NCBI RefSeq assembly: GCF_001715975.1
Contig: NZ_MARB01000004.1
Location: 62,001 to 126,000 of the forward strand
Source of the DNA: Candidatus Thiodiazotropha endolucinida
GTDB taxonomy: Bacteria > Pseudomonadota > Gammaproteobacteria > Chromatiales > Chromatiaceae
Reading direction: 5' to 3'
DNA length: 64,000 nt
How positions within the stretch are numbered: position 1 is the first letter of the stretch; each line of letters opens with the position of its first letter. The position numbers were made by a program, and so were the translations under genes. Shown here piece by piece: positions 1 through 8,591 of the stretch. The notes under the pieces were generated by a model that saw nothing but the letters and a program-made list of their open reading frames with translations, was not told where the DNA came from and did not search any database.

Positions 1-129
1 GCCGGTATCTTTCGCCAGGGTACGGGAACCCACAGGCTGGCCATCGCGGATATAGCGCTCGATCAGCGCCTTGAGGAAGTGCTGGGCACGCTCGTTGACA
101 ACGCTATCACTGACCGATTTGTTTGCCAC
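1..129 (-). CDS. hrcA: Heat-inducible transcription repressor HrcA (N-terminal part)
   Basis: This is the first 43 codons of HrcA, running off the left edge. The readable N-terminus contains the family signature [16 protein letters not shown] followed by [11 protein letters not shown], the winged-helix DNA-binding start of HrcA. I place the start at the GTG at 129-127 because GGAG lies 10 nt upstream and the protein then begins just before the conserved block. HrcA represses chaperone genes by binding CIRCE operators, and one lies directly upstream (154-180), so the gene appears autoregulated. Identification is firm; only the C-terminal bulk is unseen. Confidence 0.9.
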   Translation of the reverse strand, partial: MANKSVSDSVVNERAQHFLKALIERYIRDGQPVGSRTLAKDTG

Positions 130-153
130 CTATGGGAATCTCCGGAACCGTTG

Positions 154-180
154 TTAGCACTCTATCCAAATGAGTGCCAA
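154..180. promoter_or_regulatory. CIRCE operator of hrcA
   Basis: TTAGCACTC, a 9-nt spacer, then GAGTGCCAA. This matches the CIRCE consensus (TTAGCACTC-N9-GAGTGCTAA) at 17 of 18 arm positions. It sits between the predicted hrcA promoter and its GTG start, where bound HrcA would block transcription. Confidence 0.93.
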
Positions 181-189
181 TTGATAAGG

Positions 190-218
190 AAATTAGCAAC
201 TCACATCTGGGTAGTCAA
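190..218 (-). promoter_or_regulatory. Sigma-70-type promoter of hrcA
   Basis: On the minus strand TTGACT (218-213) and TAATTT (195-190) are separated by exactly 17 nt. The CIRCE arm begins about 10 nt downstream of the -10, at the expected transcription start. This is the geometry of an HrcA-controlled housekeeping promoter; no sigma-32 consensus is evident. Confidence 0.65.
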
Positions 219-327
219 GCATTGCGATGCTGGATATGGGATGCTTGGATTGCCCCTATCGGCATGCTAACGTTGCGTATCCCTATGCCTAATCCGTACC
301 GGTCAAGCCTTACACGATTTTAATTCG

Positions 328-1233
328 ATGTCAGATAGCAGATACACACGCTTCCAAAAAATTGGATTAATCGGCAAGCATGGCGACCCCACGGTCAAAG
401 AGACGCTGCTTACGCTGTATGAGTTTCTGCTATCCCAGAACAAGGAGGTTATATTCGAAGAGGCCACCTGCCGCCTTCTGAAGGGGAAACCGCTCACCAG
501 CGTCCCTCAAATTGAACTGGCAAGCCACAGTGATCTGGTCATCGTAGTCGGTGGTGACGGTACGCTGCTGCATGCAGCCCGGGTGCTCGCCAGTCAGAAT
601 ATTCCTATCCTGGGCATCAATCTGGGCCGGCTCGGTTTTTTGGTTGATTTGTCACCCGACCAGATGACAGCCAAGCTTGAGGAGATTCTTAACGGTCAAT
701 ATGAGCAGGAGTGCCGCTTCCTGCTGGAAGTCAGCATGGGCGATGAATCCTCACCCCATCAAAATATCCTCGCGTTCAATGATGTGGTACTGCACAAATG
801 GAATATTGCCCGTATGATCGAATTCGAGACCTACGTGGATGATCAACTGGTCAATGACCAGCGCTCCGACGGACTGATCGTTTCCACCCCGACCGGATCC
901 ACGGCCTATGCCCTCTCCGGTGGCGGTCCCCTGCTCTATCCCACACTGAATGCCGTAGTGATGGTACCCATCTGTCCCCACACCTTGAGTAATCGCCCGA
1001 TTGTGGTGGATGGTGACAGTACGATTGAAATTCATCTCCACCCGGCTCACACTGAGGATGTGCAGATTACCTGTGACGGTCAGGCTACCTTCCCTGCAAT
1101 GCCCGGAGAGGTGATCAAGATCCGCAAGGCCGTGCACCAGGTGCGTCTGATTCATCCACAGGGCTATGACTATTACAGTATTCTGCGCGCCAAATTGGGC
1201 TGGTCGGAAAACCCGAAAAACAATCGATGCTGA
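328..1233 (+). CDS. nadK: NAD kinase
   Basis: Cytosolic enzyme that phosphorylates NAD+ to NADP+ using ATP. It is 301 aa, a normal length. The family motifs are visible: GGDGT at residues 75-79, the following LLHAAR helix, an ND pair near 151-152 and TGSTAYALSGGGP around 189-201. The ATG at 328 has no clear Shine-Dalgarno, but the protein then starts, as homologues do, a few residues before FQKIGLIGKHGD. The 3' end overlaps recN by 7 nt, so the two are probably cotranscribed and translationally coupled. The hrcA-nadK-recN order is typical of gammaproteobacteria. Confidence 0.95.
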   Translation: MSDSRYTRFQKIGLIGKHGDPTVKETLLTLYEFLLSQNKEVIFEEATCRLLKGKPLTSVPQIELASHSDLVIVVGGDGTLLHAARVLASQNIPILGINLGRLGFLVDLSPDQMTAKLEEILNGQYEQECRFLLEVSMGDESSPHQNILAFNDVVLHKWNIARMIEFETYVDDQLVNDQRSDGLIVSTPTGSTAYALSGGGPLLYPTLNAVVMVPICPHTLSNRPIVVDGDSTIEIHLHPAHTEDVQITCDGQATFPAMPGEVIKIRKAVHQVRLIHPQGYDYYSILRAKLGWSENPKNNRC

Positions 1234-2903
1234 TTGAGATACAGGTCCGCAATCTGGCGATAGTATCCAGTATGGAGCTGGAACTGCTGGGTGGCTTGAC
1301 TGCGCTTACCGGCGAGACGGGGGCAGGAAAATCCATATTAATCGATGCATTGGGGCTGGCGCTTGGCGAACGCGCCGACAACAGCCTGATCAGGGCCGAC
1401 AGCGATCGCACTGAAGTCACCGCCGTCTTCGACTTGAAAAATCTTCCGGAGGCTTCGGAATGGCTGAAGCATCAGGAGCTTGACGAGGCGGATGAGTGTA
1501 TCTTGCGGCGTAGCCTCAATCGGCAGGGTCGCTCCAGGGCTTACATCAACGGCCGCAATGTTCCCCTGCAACAGTTACAGGAACTGGGTTCCCATTTGGT
1601 GGAGATACATGGACAGCACGCCCACCAATCCCTGCTCAAGAACAGCCATCAGCGCAGATTGCTGGATGCCTATGGTGGGCTGCTCGAACTGGCACAACAG
1701 CTCGCACAGCAGTATCGGCGCTATCAATCGGAATTGAACAGGTTAGAGAGCCTGACCGACGCGGCTGAGGAGCGGGCTTCCCGCCTGGATCTGCTGAGAT
1801 ATCAGGCCAATGAATTGAACAGTCTCAATCTCTCACTCGACGAATGGCTCAACCTGGAACACGAGCACAGACGACTGAGCCATCAAGAGCAATTGGCTGA
1901 TACCTGCAGGGCAATCATCAACGGATTGGATGATGAGCAGCAGGCCATGCGCAGCAGACTCTCCAGCTATGTGGAACGTCTCTCCGAAGCGGCGCAGCTC
2001 GACGAGACCCTCAGTGAACCGCAACAGTTGCTTGACAGTGCCTTGATCCAGGTGGATGAGACCCTGGCGTCACTGCGAAATTATCTGAATGATTTGGAGC
2101 TCGATTCCGCAGGCCTGCAGCAGCTGGAGGAACGATTGAGCGCGATTCACGACATGGCGCGAAAATATCGTGTCAAACCGCAACAGTTGACAGATAAACT
2201 GTCCCATATCGAGGAGGACCTGAAATCACTGGAAAACAGTGAGGTTGAATTGGCGGAACTGACGCGGATTGTGGAACAACAACGCGATGCCTATCTGGAA
2301 CTGGGGAGAGAACTCAGCGTAAAACGCAAAGATGTGGCGCAACGCCTCAGCGGCGAGATCTCACAGGCGATGCAAAAACTGGGGATGCCTGGGGGTAAGT
2401 TTAAGGTCTTGCTGCGTGAACTGCAGCAAGACCAGGCCACCGCCAACGGCTTCGAACAGGTGGAGTTTATGGTATCCGCCAATCCGGGCATGCCTCTTCA
2501 GCCGTTGAGCAAAGTCGCATCAGGCGGTGAGCTTTCACGCATCAGTCTCGCCATTCAGGTTGCCACCATCCGCTGTGGCTCAACCCCCACCCTGGTGTTC
2601 GATGAGGTGGATGTGGGTATCGGTGGTGGAGTGGCCGAAATCGTCGGTCAGATGTTACGTACCCTTGCCGACAATCGGCAAATCCTCTGTGTTACCCATC
2701 TGCCACAGGTTGCCGCCCAGGCCATGCACCATTTCCAGGTGCTGAAGACGACCCAAAAAAAGACCACCTGGACTGCGATTGCCAAACTCCGGGAGGAAGA
2801 GCGGATTCAGGAGATCGCACGGATGCTTGGCGGTGTTCAGATCACGGAACAGACCCTGGCACATGCCCAGGAGATGATAAACATGGCATCCGGCCCAAAT
2901 TAA
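1227..2903 (+). CDS. recN: DNA repair protein RecN
   Basis: SMC-like ATPase acting in recombinational repair of double-strand breaks. The N-terminal Walker A is GETGAGKS (residues 29-36). The centre (about 150-380) is a long Gln/Glu/Leu-rich coiled coil. The C-terminal half carries the ABC signature SGGELSR and a Walker B ending in VFDEVDVGIGG. The length of 558 aa matches the family. The ATG overlaps the last codons of nadK. No LexA box could be identified upstream, because the start lies inside nadK. Confidence 0.96.
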   Translation: MLIEIQVRNLAIVSSMELELLGGLTALTGETGAGKSILIDALGLALGERADNSLIRADSDRTEVTAVFDLKNLPEASEWLKHQELDEADECILRRSLNRQGRSRAYINGRNVPLQQLQELGSHLVEIHGQHAHQSLLKNSHQRRLLDAYGGLLELAQQLAQQYRRYQSELNRLESLTDAAEERASRLDLLRYQANELNSLNLSLDEWLNLEHEHRRLSHQEQLADTCRAIINGLDDEQQAMRSRLSSYVERLSEAAQLDETLSEPQQLLDSALIQVDETLASLRNYLNDLELDSAGLQQLEERLSAIHDMARKYRVKPQQLTDKLSHIEEDLKSLENSEVELAELTRIVEQQRDAYLELGRELSVKRKDVAQRLSGEISQAMQKLGMPGGKFKVLLRELQQDQATANGFEQVEFMVSANPGMPLQPLSKVASGGELSRISLAIQVATIRCGSTPTLVFDEVDVGIGGGVAEIVGQMLRTLADNRQILCVTHLPQVAAQAMHHFQVLKTTQKKTTWTAIAKLREEERIQEIARMLGGVQITEQTLAHAQEMINMASGPN

Positions 2904-2920
2904 CTGAAGCCGGTCAGCAC

Positions 2921-3340
2921 TCAACCCACATTACATTTGGGATTGCCGCAGTGGCCATAGATGATCAGTGAGTGATCCACCATCTCGAAGCCATGTTTTT
3001 TGGCGATTTCGTGCTGTCTCTTCTCGATGGTGGGGTCGATAAACTCCTCCACTTTGCCACAGACCACGCAGACCATGTGATCATGATGGCCGCCCCGCTC
3101 GAGCTCGAACACCGCATGGCCGCCCTCGAAATTGTGACGTGTGACCAAGCCTGCGCTCTCGAATTGGGTCAAAACCCTATAGACAGTAGCCAGGCCGATC
3201 TCCTCTCCATTGTCCAGGAGTAGCTTATAGACATCTTCAGCACTGACATGGCGCTGATCGCAGTTTTCAAGCAGCTCCAGGATCTTGACCCTGGGGAGCG
3301 TGACTTTGAGACCGGCTTTACGTATATCCTGGTTATCCAT
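2921..3340 (-). CDS. fur: Ferric uptake regulator Fur
   Basis: Iron-responsive repressor of 139 aa, the usual length. It has an N-terminal winged helix with LKVTLPRVKIL and ATVYRVLTQFE, then the metal-binding dimerisation domain. This domain contains HHDH (85-88), the CVVC zinc pair (C91, C94) and a second Cys pair near the C-terminus (C131, C136). It converges with recN, with only 17 nt between stops, and diverges from bamE; this fur-bamE divergence is conserved in gammaproteobacteria. Confidence 0.95.
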   Translation of the reverse strand: MDNQDIRKAGLKVTLPRVKILELLENCDQRHVSAEDVYKLLLDNGEEIGLATVYRVLTQFESAGLVTRHNFEGGHAVFELERGGHHDHMVCVVCGKVEEFIDPTIEKRQHEIAKKHGFEMVDHSLIIYGHCGNPKCNVG

Positions 3341-3422
3341 CCAAGTTCTCCAGCCAAAAAACAGGGCTGCTGATTCGCTGTGAATGCGTTAATATTGTGG
3401 CTGCTTTCGGATTGTACTCGTA

Positions 3423-3872
3423 ATGAAAAAGATTCTCATCATCATTTTCTCACTCCTGCCCATGCTCACAGGCTGCAGCTCCTGGGAGGAGTTCTCTCTG
3501 GTCCACTCGCCGGACATCGAGCAAGGGAACATCATCACGCCTGAGATGGTTGCCTTACTGGAACCCGGAATGAGTAAACGCCAGGTGCGATACGCCCTCG
3601 GCACACCGATGTTGATCGATGTCTTTCATCAACAACGCTGGGACTATCTGTTCACCGTCAAGCGACGTAACGAACCCATGGAGATCAAACATTACAGCCT
3701 CTACTTCGAGGGTGACCGGCTGTCTCGTTTCGGTGGAGATATCGAACCCGCCAGTGACAGCGATTCCAATCTGGAGAAAAAGGAGCTGCTTGTCAATGTA
3801 CCCGATTACGATGGTGATCTGGGTATATTGGAAAGACTCTGGCACTCGCTGGGTTTCGGCAAAGATGAGTAG
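3423..3872 (+). CDS. bamE: Outer membrane assembly lipoprotein BamE (SmpA/OmlA)
   Basis: Small outer-membrane lipoprotein of the BAM complex, which inserts beta-barrel proteins. A 17-residue signal peptide ends in the lipobox LTGC, making Cys18 the lipidated residue. The mature part has the family pattern GMSKRQVRYALGTP followed by a WDY strand and LYFEGDRLSRF. At 149 aa it is slightly longer than E. coli BamE because of an acidic C-terminal tail. It is transcribed divergently from fur. Confidence 0.93.
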   Translation: MKKILIIIFSLLPMLTGCSSWEEFSLVHSPDIEQGNIITPEMVALLEPGMSKRQVRYALGTPMLIDVFHQQRWDYLFTVKRRNEPMEIKHYSLYFEGDRLSRFGGDIEPASDSDSNLEKKELLVNVPDYDGDLGILERLWHSLGFGKDE

Positions 3873-3990
3873 ATCCGGCCCTGGCGATCGCCAAATCCGA
3901 TAGGGCTCGGGCTCGAAAAAACATGAATGCCAGTATACGGTTATCATTGGTGATTGGTGTTCACTAACAGCCAGTCACAATGCCGAGGCT

Positions 3991-4293
3991 CTACTTTTTC
4001 TGCCCACTACCTTTGCGCATCACTTTCCCTTCCGCCGCGCGTTTCTTGCGGGCCTCTTTCGGGTCGGCGATCAGTGGACGGTAGATCTCCACACGATCAC
4101 CTTCACTCAAGACCGTATCGAGTTTTGCTGCCTTGCCGAAGATCCCAATCTTGTTTGCCTTGAGATCGATCTCTGGAAACATCTGCAGGATTCCTGAGGC
4201 TTCAATGGCCTGTTCAGCCGTTAACGGCTCTGCCGATTCGATCGATAATAACGCCTGTTCATCAAGCTTGCCGTATGCAACTTCAAATATCAT
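3991..4293 (-). CDS. rnfH: RnfH family protein (UPF0125)
   Basis: Small beta-grasp protein of 100 aa; the cellular role is not settled. Family features are the N-terminal IFEVAYGK strand and the block KIGIFGKAAKLDTVLSEGDRVEIYRPL. The C-terminus ADPKEARKKRAAEG is a near-invariant basic tail. It overlaps the upstream ratA stop by 4 nt (ATGA), so the pair is translationally coupled as in other gammaproteobacteria. Confidence 0.92.
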   Translation of the reverse strand: MIFEVAYGKLDEQALLSIESAEPLTAEQAIEASGILQMFPEIDLKANKIGIFGKAAKLDTVLSEGDRVEIYRPLIADPKEARKKRAAEGKVMRKGSGQKK

Positions 4294-4733
4294 TTCACAC
4301 CGTTTCCGTAGACCTCATCGGCACGTTTGCAGAAAGCATCTACCAGGGAATTGGCAACCTGACTGAAAACACGGCCGAATGCGGCATCGATCAATTTTCC
4401 GGCAAACTCAAATTCCAGCAACAGCTCCACTTTACAGGCCCCGGGCTGGAGCTCGGTAAACTGCCAACCGCCATGCAGCTTGCGAAACGGACCTTCCAAT
4501 AACTCAATATCCATCTTTTCGTTTTCCACCAAATAATTACAGGTGGCAAAACGCTGTCGTATCCCAACCCGCGAGACCTCGAGCTCACCACACAGCTTTT
4601 CCGCCGTACGGGAGATCAACCGGCTGTCGCTGCACCAGGGAAGGAAATCCGGGTATGCCTCGAAGTCACAGACCAAATCATACATCTGTTGTGCGGAGTG
4701 AAGCACCAACGCGCTCTTACTGACAACCGGCAC
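4290..4733 (-). CDS. ratA: RatA, START-like ribosome association toxin family / ubiquinone-binding protein
   Basis: Coenzyme-Q-binding START/polyketide-cyclase fold protein (SRPBCC); RatA of E. coli was described as blocking 70S association. Signature segments are SAQQMYDLVCDFEAYPDFLPWC near the N-terminus and a C-terminal helix containing VFSQVANSLVDAFCKRA. I choose the GTG at 4733-4731 as start. It is 2 nt after the stop of the transporter gene and gives 147 aa, the family length. A longer reading would add unrelated residues that overlap the transporter. Likely coupled to rnfH. Confidence 0.9.
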   Translation of the reverse strand: MPVVSKSALVLHSAQQMYDLVCDFEAYPDFLPWCSDSRLISRTAEKLCGELEVSRVGIRQRFATCNYLVENEKMDIELLEGPFRKLHGGWQFTELQPGACKVELLLEFEFAGKLIDAAFGRVFSQVANSLVDAFCKRADEVYGNGVK

Positions 4734-4735
4734 CT

Positions 4736-6136
4736 TCAGAGTATTCCTATGGCGTTGAGAAAGACCACGATCACCGCCAGGGGTGAAATGTATCGAATAA
4801 GCGTCCACCAGATACTATACCCGGCGGGCCGCATGGCAAACTCATCGCGGCTGGATTCCTTTTTCATCAGCCAACCGCTGAATATCGCTATCAGCAAACC
4901 GCCCAGAGGCAGCATAATGTTGGCCGTCAGGTAGTCGAGCAGGTCAAAGAAGGTCTTATCGAAAAATTTAACATCTGACCAGATATTGAATGAGAATACC
5001 GTTCCAAGACCCAGAACCCATGTCACCAAGCCCAACCATACAGCCGCCCTGATCCGGGTCATATTGCGGTTCTCGACCAGCCAGGCGACGGCAGGCTCAA
5101 TCAGCGAGATAGCCGAACTCCAGGCCGCAAACACAAGCAGCACAAAGAAGAGTGTGCCAAAAAACTGCCCGCCGGGCATGGCGCCGAATGCGATAGGCAG
5201 GGTCTGGAAGATCAAGCCGGGGCCGGCCCCCGGCTCCAGACCGTTGGCAAATACGATTGGGAATATGGCCATTCCGGCCACCAATGCCACCAGGGTGTCG
5301 AGCAGACCAATCAAGATGGCCGAACCGGCAATCGAAGCCTTTTTCGGCATATATGAACCATAAACCATGATGGCCCCCATGCCCAGACTGAGGGTGAAAA
5401 AGGCATGCCCCATGGCGACCAATATGGGACTGCCGCTTACCTCACACTGCTCCACACCATCCACAACCTGACAGCTGTGCAGCAATTTATAGAAATCGGG
5501 AGTGAAGAGAAAATCGAGTCCCTGGGTGAAAAAGCCAGTATTCATGGCATAACCGACCAACACAACCAGCAAGATAAAGAGTGCGGGCATCAGATAGGTC
5601 ACAGCCTTTTCCAGGCCCGCCTTGACTCCTTTGGCCACTACGAACATGGTCATCAGCATAAACAGCGTGTGCCAGGCCATGAGGCGCTCGGGATCCCCCA
5701 CCAAATCGTTGAACAGGCTCTGAACGCCACTTGCATCAACCCCGCCGAATCCCCCAGTGGCCGCCCTGACGACATAAGCGAGTGCCCATCCGGCTATCAC
5801 GCTGTAGTATGAAAGGATCAAAAAACCGGCCAGCACACCGCTCCATCCGACCAGAGACCACTCCCTGCTGGCACCCTCTTCCGCACTGAGGGTGGTCATG
5901 GTGTTGATCGGGCTCTGCCTGCCCCGTCGACCCAGCATGACTTCCGCCATCATTATCGGAATGCCCACCACAGCGATACAGAGCAGGTAGATGATGACAA
6001 ATGCGCCACCGCCGTTTTCACCTGTTATATAAGGGAACTTCCAGACATTACCCAGCCCAACGGCCGAACCGGTTGCAGCAAGAATAAAGATCAGTCTTGA
6101 GGACCATTGACCGTGGATGGATTGTCTTTCAGCCAT
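4736..6136 (-). CDS. Sodium-dependent neurotransmitter:sodium symporter (NSS/SNF) family transporter
   Basis: Inner-membrane transporter of 466 aa with about 11-12 membrane helices. The N-terminus has the NSS hallmark sequence ATGSAVGLGNVWKFPY and then ENGGGAFVIIYL, which form the sodium/substrate site in LeuT-type transporters. The later segment SLGMGAIMVYGSYMP is also typical. The substrate, probably an amino acid, cannot be read from sequence. The ratA-rnfH pair starts 2 nt after its stop, suggesting readthrough. It diverges from smpB across a 138-nt promoter region. Confidence 0.88.
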   Translation of the reverse strand: MAERQSIHGQWSSRLIFILAATGSAVGLGNVWKFPYITGENGGGAFVIIYLLCIAVVGIPIMMAEVMLGRRGRQSPINTMTTLSAEEGASREWSLVGWSGVLAGFLILSYYSVIAGWALAYVVRAATGGFGGVDASGVQSLFNDLVGDPERLMAWHTLFMLMTMFVVAKGVKAGLEKAVTYLMPALFILLVVLVGYAMNTGFFTQGLDFLFTPDFYKLLHSCQVVDGVEQCEVSGSPILVAMGHAFFTLSLGMGAIMVYGSYMPKKASIAGSAILIGLLDTLVALVAGMAIFPIVFANGLEPGAGPGLIFQTLPIAFGAMPGGQFFGTLFFVLLVFAAWSSAISLIEPAVAWLVENRNMTRIRAAVWLGLVTWVLGLGTVFSFNIWSDVKFFDKTFFDLLDYLTANIMLPLGGLLIAIFSGWLMKKESSRDEFAMRPAGYSIWWTLIRYISPLAVIVVFLNAIGIL

Positions 6137-6274
6137 GAAACCCGCCTTGCCTATCGCATATAACGCACAATCAACACCATGCTATACGCATGAAAGTGCA
6201 CCATTTTCCGTAAAATACCATCGTTTAACAAGCCGCCTCTGGTGAGAACCTCCCGTCACGATTAAAATGACCGC

Positions 6275-6754
6275 ATGGCTAAAAAAGCGAAAAAGAAAAA
6301 TTCCGGTGGCGCCACGATCGCGCTGAACAAAAAAGCCAACCATGACTTTTTCATCGAAGAGCGCTATGAGGCGGGTATTGCCTTGCAGGGTTGGGAGGTG
6401 AAAAGCCTGCGCGAGGGTCGGGTACAGATCAAGGAGAGCTATATCACCATCAAAGAGGGTGAGGCCTTCCTGTTTGGCGCCCATATCGTCCCACTGAGCA
6501 CTGCATCCACCCACATCCACCCGGACCCGACCCGCACCAGGAAACTACTACTCCACCGCAGTGAGTTGAACAAGCTTATCGGTCTGGTTGAGCGAAAAGG
6601 CTACACCCTGGTACCCACAGCCATGTATTGGAAAAAGGGCTTGGCGAAGCTGGAGATCGGTCTTGCCAAGGGCAAGAAAATGCACGATAAGCGCACCACG
6701 GAAAAAGATCGTGACTGGAAACGGGAAAAAGAGCGCCTGTTCAAGAAAGGTTAG
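6275..6754 (+). CDS. smpB: SsrA-binding protein SmpB
   Basis: Partner of tmRNA in trans-translation, which rescues stalled ribosomes. It is 159 aa. The OB-fold core shows the family blocks [36 protein letters not shown] and the basic C-terminal tail (KGKKMHDKR, then DWKREKERL) that enters the decoding centre. It lies 65 nt upstream of ssrA on the same strand, the usual arrangement. Confidence 0.97.
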   Translation: MAKKAKKKNSGGATIALNKKANHDFFIEERYEAGIALQGWEVKSLREGRVQIKESYITIKEGEAFLFGAHIVPLSTASTHIHPDPTRTRKLLLHRSELNKLIGLVERKGYTLVPTAMYWKKGLAKLEIGLAKGKKMHDKRTTEKDRDWKREKERLFKKG

Positions 6755-6794
6755 GATTCTGTCTCTATGGTATACAAGGAACTAACCACTCACT

Positions 6795-6800
6795 TATAAT
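6795..6800 (+). promoter_or_regulatory. Minus-10 element of the ssrA promoter
   Basis: A perfect TATAAT ends 19 nt before the mature tmRNA 5' end, consistent with a short leader removed by RNase P. No convincing -35 box is seen at the expected spacing (atacaa is the best match), so the promoter assignment rests on the -10. Confidence 0.5.
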
Positions 6801-6819
6801 GTCTATCCACTTACCGTAT

Positions 6820-7185
6820 GGGGGCGACGTAGGCTTCGACGGGGGTTGCAAAACCTAAAGTGCATGCCGAGGTGCAGAGTACCTCGTAAATCCAACTGCA
6901 AACTTATAGTTGCCAACGACGACAACTACGCACTCGCTGCTTAATACCCAGTAGGGTGCCGTCTGACTGGAGCCGTGCCTATGCGTCCAGCTTTTCAGGC
7001 GTCATATCTCATAGGATCGCATCGAAGCTTGTCCGGGGCGGAGATGTTAAAACCTTACCGGGATCGCTTGTCACATACCCTGCCCATCGGGTAGTGACCG
7101 GTTAAATACAATAGACAGGGCTAAGCATGTAGAACTCTGGGCAGAGGACTCACGGACGGCGGTTCAAATCCGCCCGCCTCCACCA
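6820..7185 (+). ncRNA. ssrA: tmRNA (SsrA RNA)
   Basis: tmRNA, about 366 nt. The 5' end GGGGGCG (6820-6826) pairs with CGCCTCC (7175-7181), followed by discriminator A and an encoded CCA at 7183-7185, forming the tRNA-like acceptor. GGTTCAAATCC at 7161-7171 is the T-loop. The tag reading frame begins with GCC at 6912 and reads ANDDNYALAA, ending at the TAA 6942-6944. This is the E. coli tag ANDENYALAA with one Glu to Asp change. Confidence 0.97.
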
Positions 7186-7220
7186 AATCACCATCTAACT
7201 ATAATCGATAATGGTCATAC

Positions 7221-7243
7221 CCCCGTACAAAGCGGGTTTTTTT
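7221..7243 (+). terminator. Rho-independent terminator of ssrA
   Basis: CCCG (7222-7225), a 7-nt loop, CGGG (7233-7236), then seven T residues. The stem is short but GC-only and lies 36 nt after the CCA end. Confidence 0.75.
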
Positions 7244-7619
7244 GTTTCTATATTTTATGCTACACAGTCCATTGAAACTGCCCCATAGTTTACACATTAC
7301 AGTGTAGTTTCATTGTCACCTCAGCAAATGTCAGCGGCATTTTTGGGGTAAGACACTCGTGCTCACAGGATGGGTGTGATTATCTGTAAGGGGAAATCGG
7401 ATAATAATTTGAATGCCACCACATACAGCTCTCTATACAGATGACTCGCCGACAGTGGCTCGATTAAACCGTCAGCGATTTCAGCATGTCAGCAGCCTGT
7501 TTGCAATTATCCAGTAGCTACTTGTCGGGTTGCCCATGCGGTTTGCAGAAAGTAACGAGTTCTATCGAACGCAACTTCTTTGATTGTTCGAATGTATACA
7601 GCACATAAACAGGAAGAAC
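7244..7619. other. Intergenic stretch without recognised genes
   Basis: 376 bases between the ssrA terminator and the NTF2-like gene. I see no open reading frame with a ribosome binding site and no tRNA-like structure. There is no integrase or clear direct repeat of the tmRNA 3' end that would mark an integrated element. Confidence 0.5.
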
Positions 7620-8030
7620 ATGATAGGCAATAAACTGGAACTGAGAACGCCGGATGAGGCTGAGATCATCTATTACGAGGCCTTTATGCGTTGTGATCAG
7701 CAATTGATGGCGGCACTGTGGGCCGATGGGGACGTGGTCTGCATCCATCCCGGCGCCGGCGCAATTGTCGGCCATGAAAAGATAGTGCATAGCTGGTCGA
7801 ATATCTTTAGTGGTGCACAGCGTCCAGATATAAGATACAAAGTGGTTAAAACTGCGCTCTCGGGCGACCTGGCGGTACACCTTGTGACCGAGGAGATTTC
7901 AACCGGTGATGAGGCATACGCATTGATATTGGCCACCAATGTCTATCAAAAGTTCGAGGGTGGCTGGTTGATGGTCCAGCATCATGCTTCTATGGTCCAG
8001 GTGGGACGATCTCAACATACCCTTCAATAA
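7620..8030 (+). CDS. Nuclear transport factor 2-like (SnoaL/DUF4440-type) protein
   Basis: 136-aa cytosolic protein with the alpha+beta cone pattern of the NTF2-like superfamily. A helical start (EAEIIYYEAFMRCDQQLMAALW) is followed by DVVCIHPGAGAIVGHEKIVHSW and three long strands ending in GGWLMVQHHAS. The last motif and the early H-P-G turn resemble stand-alone NTF2-like stress proteins; ligand and reaction are unknown. The start is the ATG at 7620, with AGGA 5 nt upstream. An in-frame TTG 36 nt earlier has no ribosome binding site. It appears monocistronic. Confidence 0.75.
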   Translation: MIGNKLELRTPDEAEIIYYEAFMRCDQQLMAALWADGDVVCIHPGAGAIVGHEKIVHSWSNIFSGAQRPDIRYKVVKTALSGDLAVHLVTEEISTGDEAYALILATNVYQKFEGGWLMVQHHASMVQVGRSQHTLQ

Positions 8031-8291
8031 TCTATCAATCCAGGGTATCCAGGGATCCATGCCGGCCTTACTTGTACGGTTGGTATAAACAACCGCATTG
8101 TAGTTTCGTCAACGATGAGGCGGAATGACTGGAATACCCGTGGCCCATCAATCGGATATTCCGCCAACTGCCGCACAAATTCCGAGTATCACACTTGCCC
8201 GCTTGGTCAGACTCTAGCCTACCATTCAATCCGTCGCAATCAGCACGATATAGGACGATCGACAATCATGCCATCATGCGTTTGAAAAAAG

Positions 8292-8465
8292 TTAGTGATG
8301 GCTGATCAGTACATTCTCCAATTTGTTCACATCCAGAAAACGCTGATACATACGAATCATTTCCCTGTCGTGTTCGTTAATCGGCGGCGTGTGCTCAGAG
8401 ATCTTTTTTTCATAGTAGTCACGTCGATCATCGGACGAGATAGCGAAGAGTTTCACGTAGTTCAT
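8292..8465 (-). CDS. Small protein of unknown function (57 aa)
   Basis: A 57-codon frame starting ATG at 8465-8463 and ending TAA at 8294-8292. GGAGG sits 5 nt before the ATG, an excellent ribosome binding site. The product is charged and helical (begins MNYVKLFAISSDD, then DYYEKKISEHTPPINEHDR and a Met-rich helix) with no membrane segment or signal peptide. Upstream lie a sigma-70-like promoter and a perfect CRP-type palindrome (8576-8591). I do not recognise the family. The overlapping plus-strand frame lacks a binding site and looks like a shadow. Confidence 0.6.
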   Translation of the reverse strand: MNYVKLFAISSDDRRDYYEKKISEHTPPINEHDREMIRMYQRFLDVNKLENVLISHH

Positions 8466-8522
8466 ATTCGCCTCCAGGTAGTCTTTTCTCGTACATTAGG
8501 CGGGATTGAAACTACTAAACAA

Positions 8523-8553
8523 ATCTTAAGACTTGCTGAAGATCAAATGTCAA
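8523..8553 (-). promoter_or_regulatory. Predicted promoter of the 57-aa gene
   Basis: Minus strand TTGACA (8553-8548) is a perfect -35. The best -10 is TAAGAT (8528-8523) at 19-nt spacing, longer than ideal. The inferred start near 8516 leaves a leader of about 50 nt before the ATG at 8465. Confidence 0.4.
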
Positions 8554-8575
8554 TATTGGGGCAAAAAAGTAACTT

Positions 8576-8591
8576 TGTGATTAATTTCACA
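8576..8591. promoter_or_regulatory. CRP/FNR-family (CRP-type) operator
   Basis: TGTGATTAATTTCACA is a perfect TGTGA-N6-TCACA palindrome, the core CRP consensus. Its centre is about 67 bp upstream of the inferred start of the 57-aa gene, close to the class I activation position. The rest of the gap to 8799 shows no gene. Confidence 0.6.

Noticed and set aside
6820-8300. Genomic island integrated at the tmRNA 3' end
   Set aside because: No integrase, no repeat of the tmRNA 3' end downstream, and only small ordinary genes follow.
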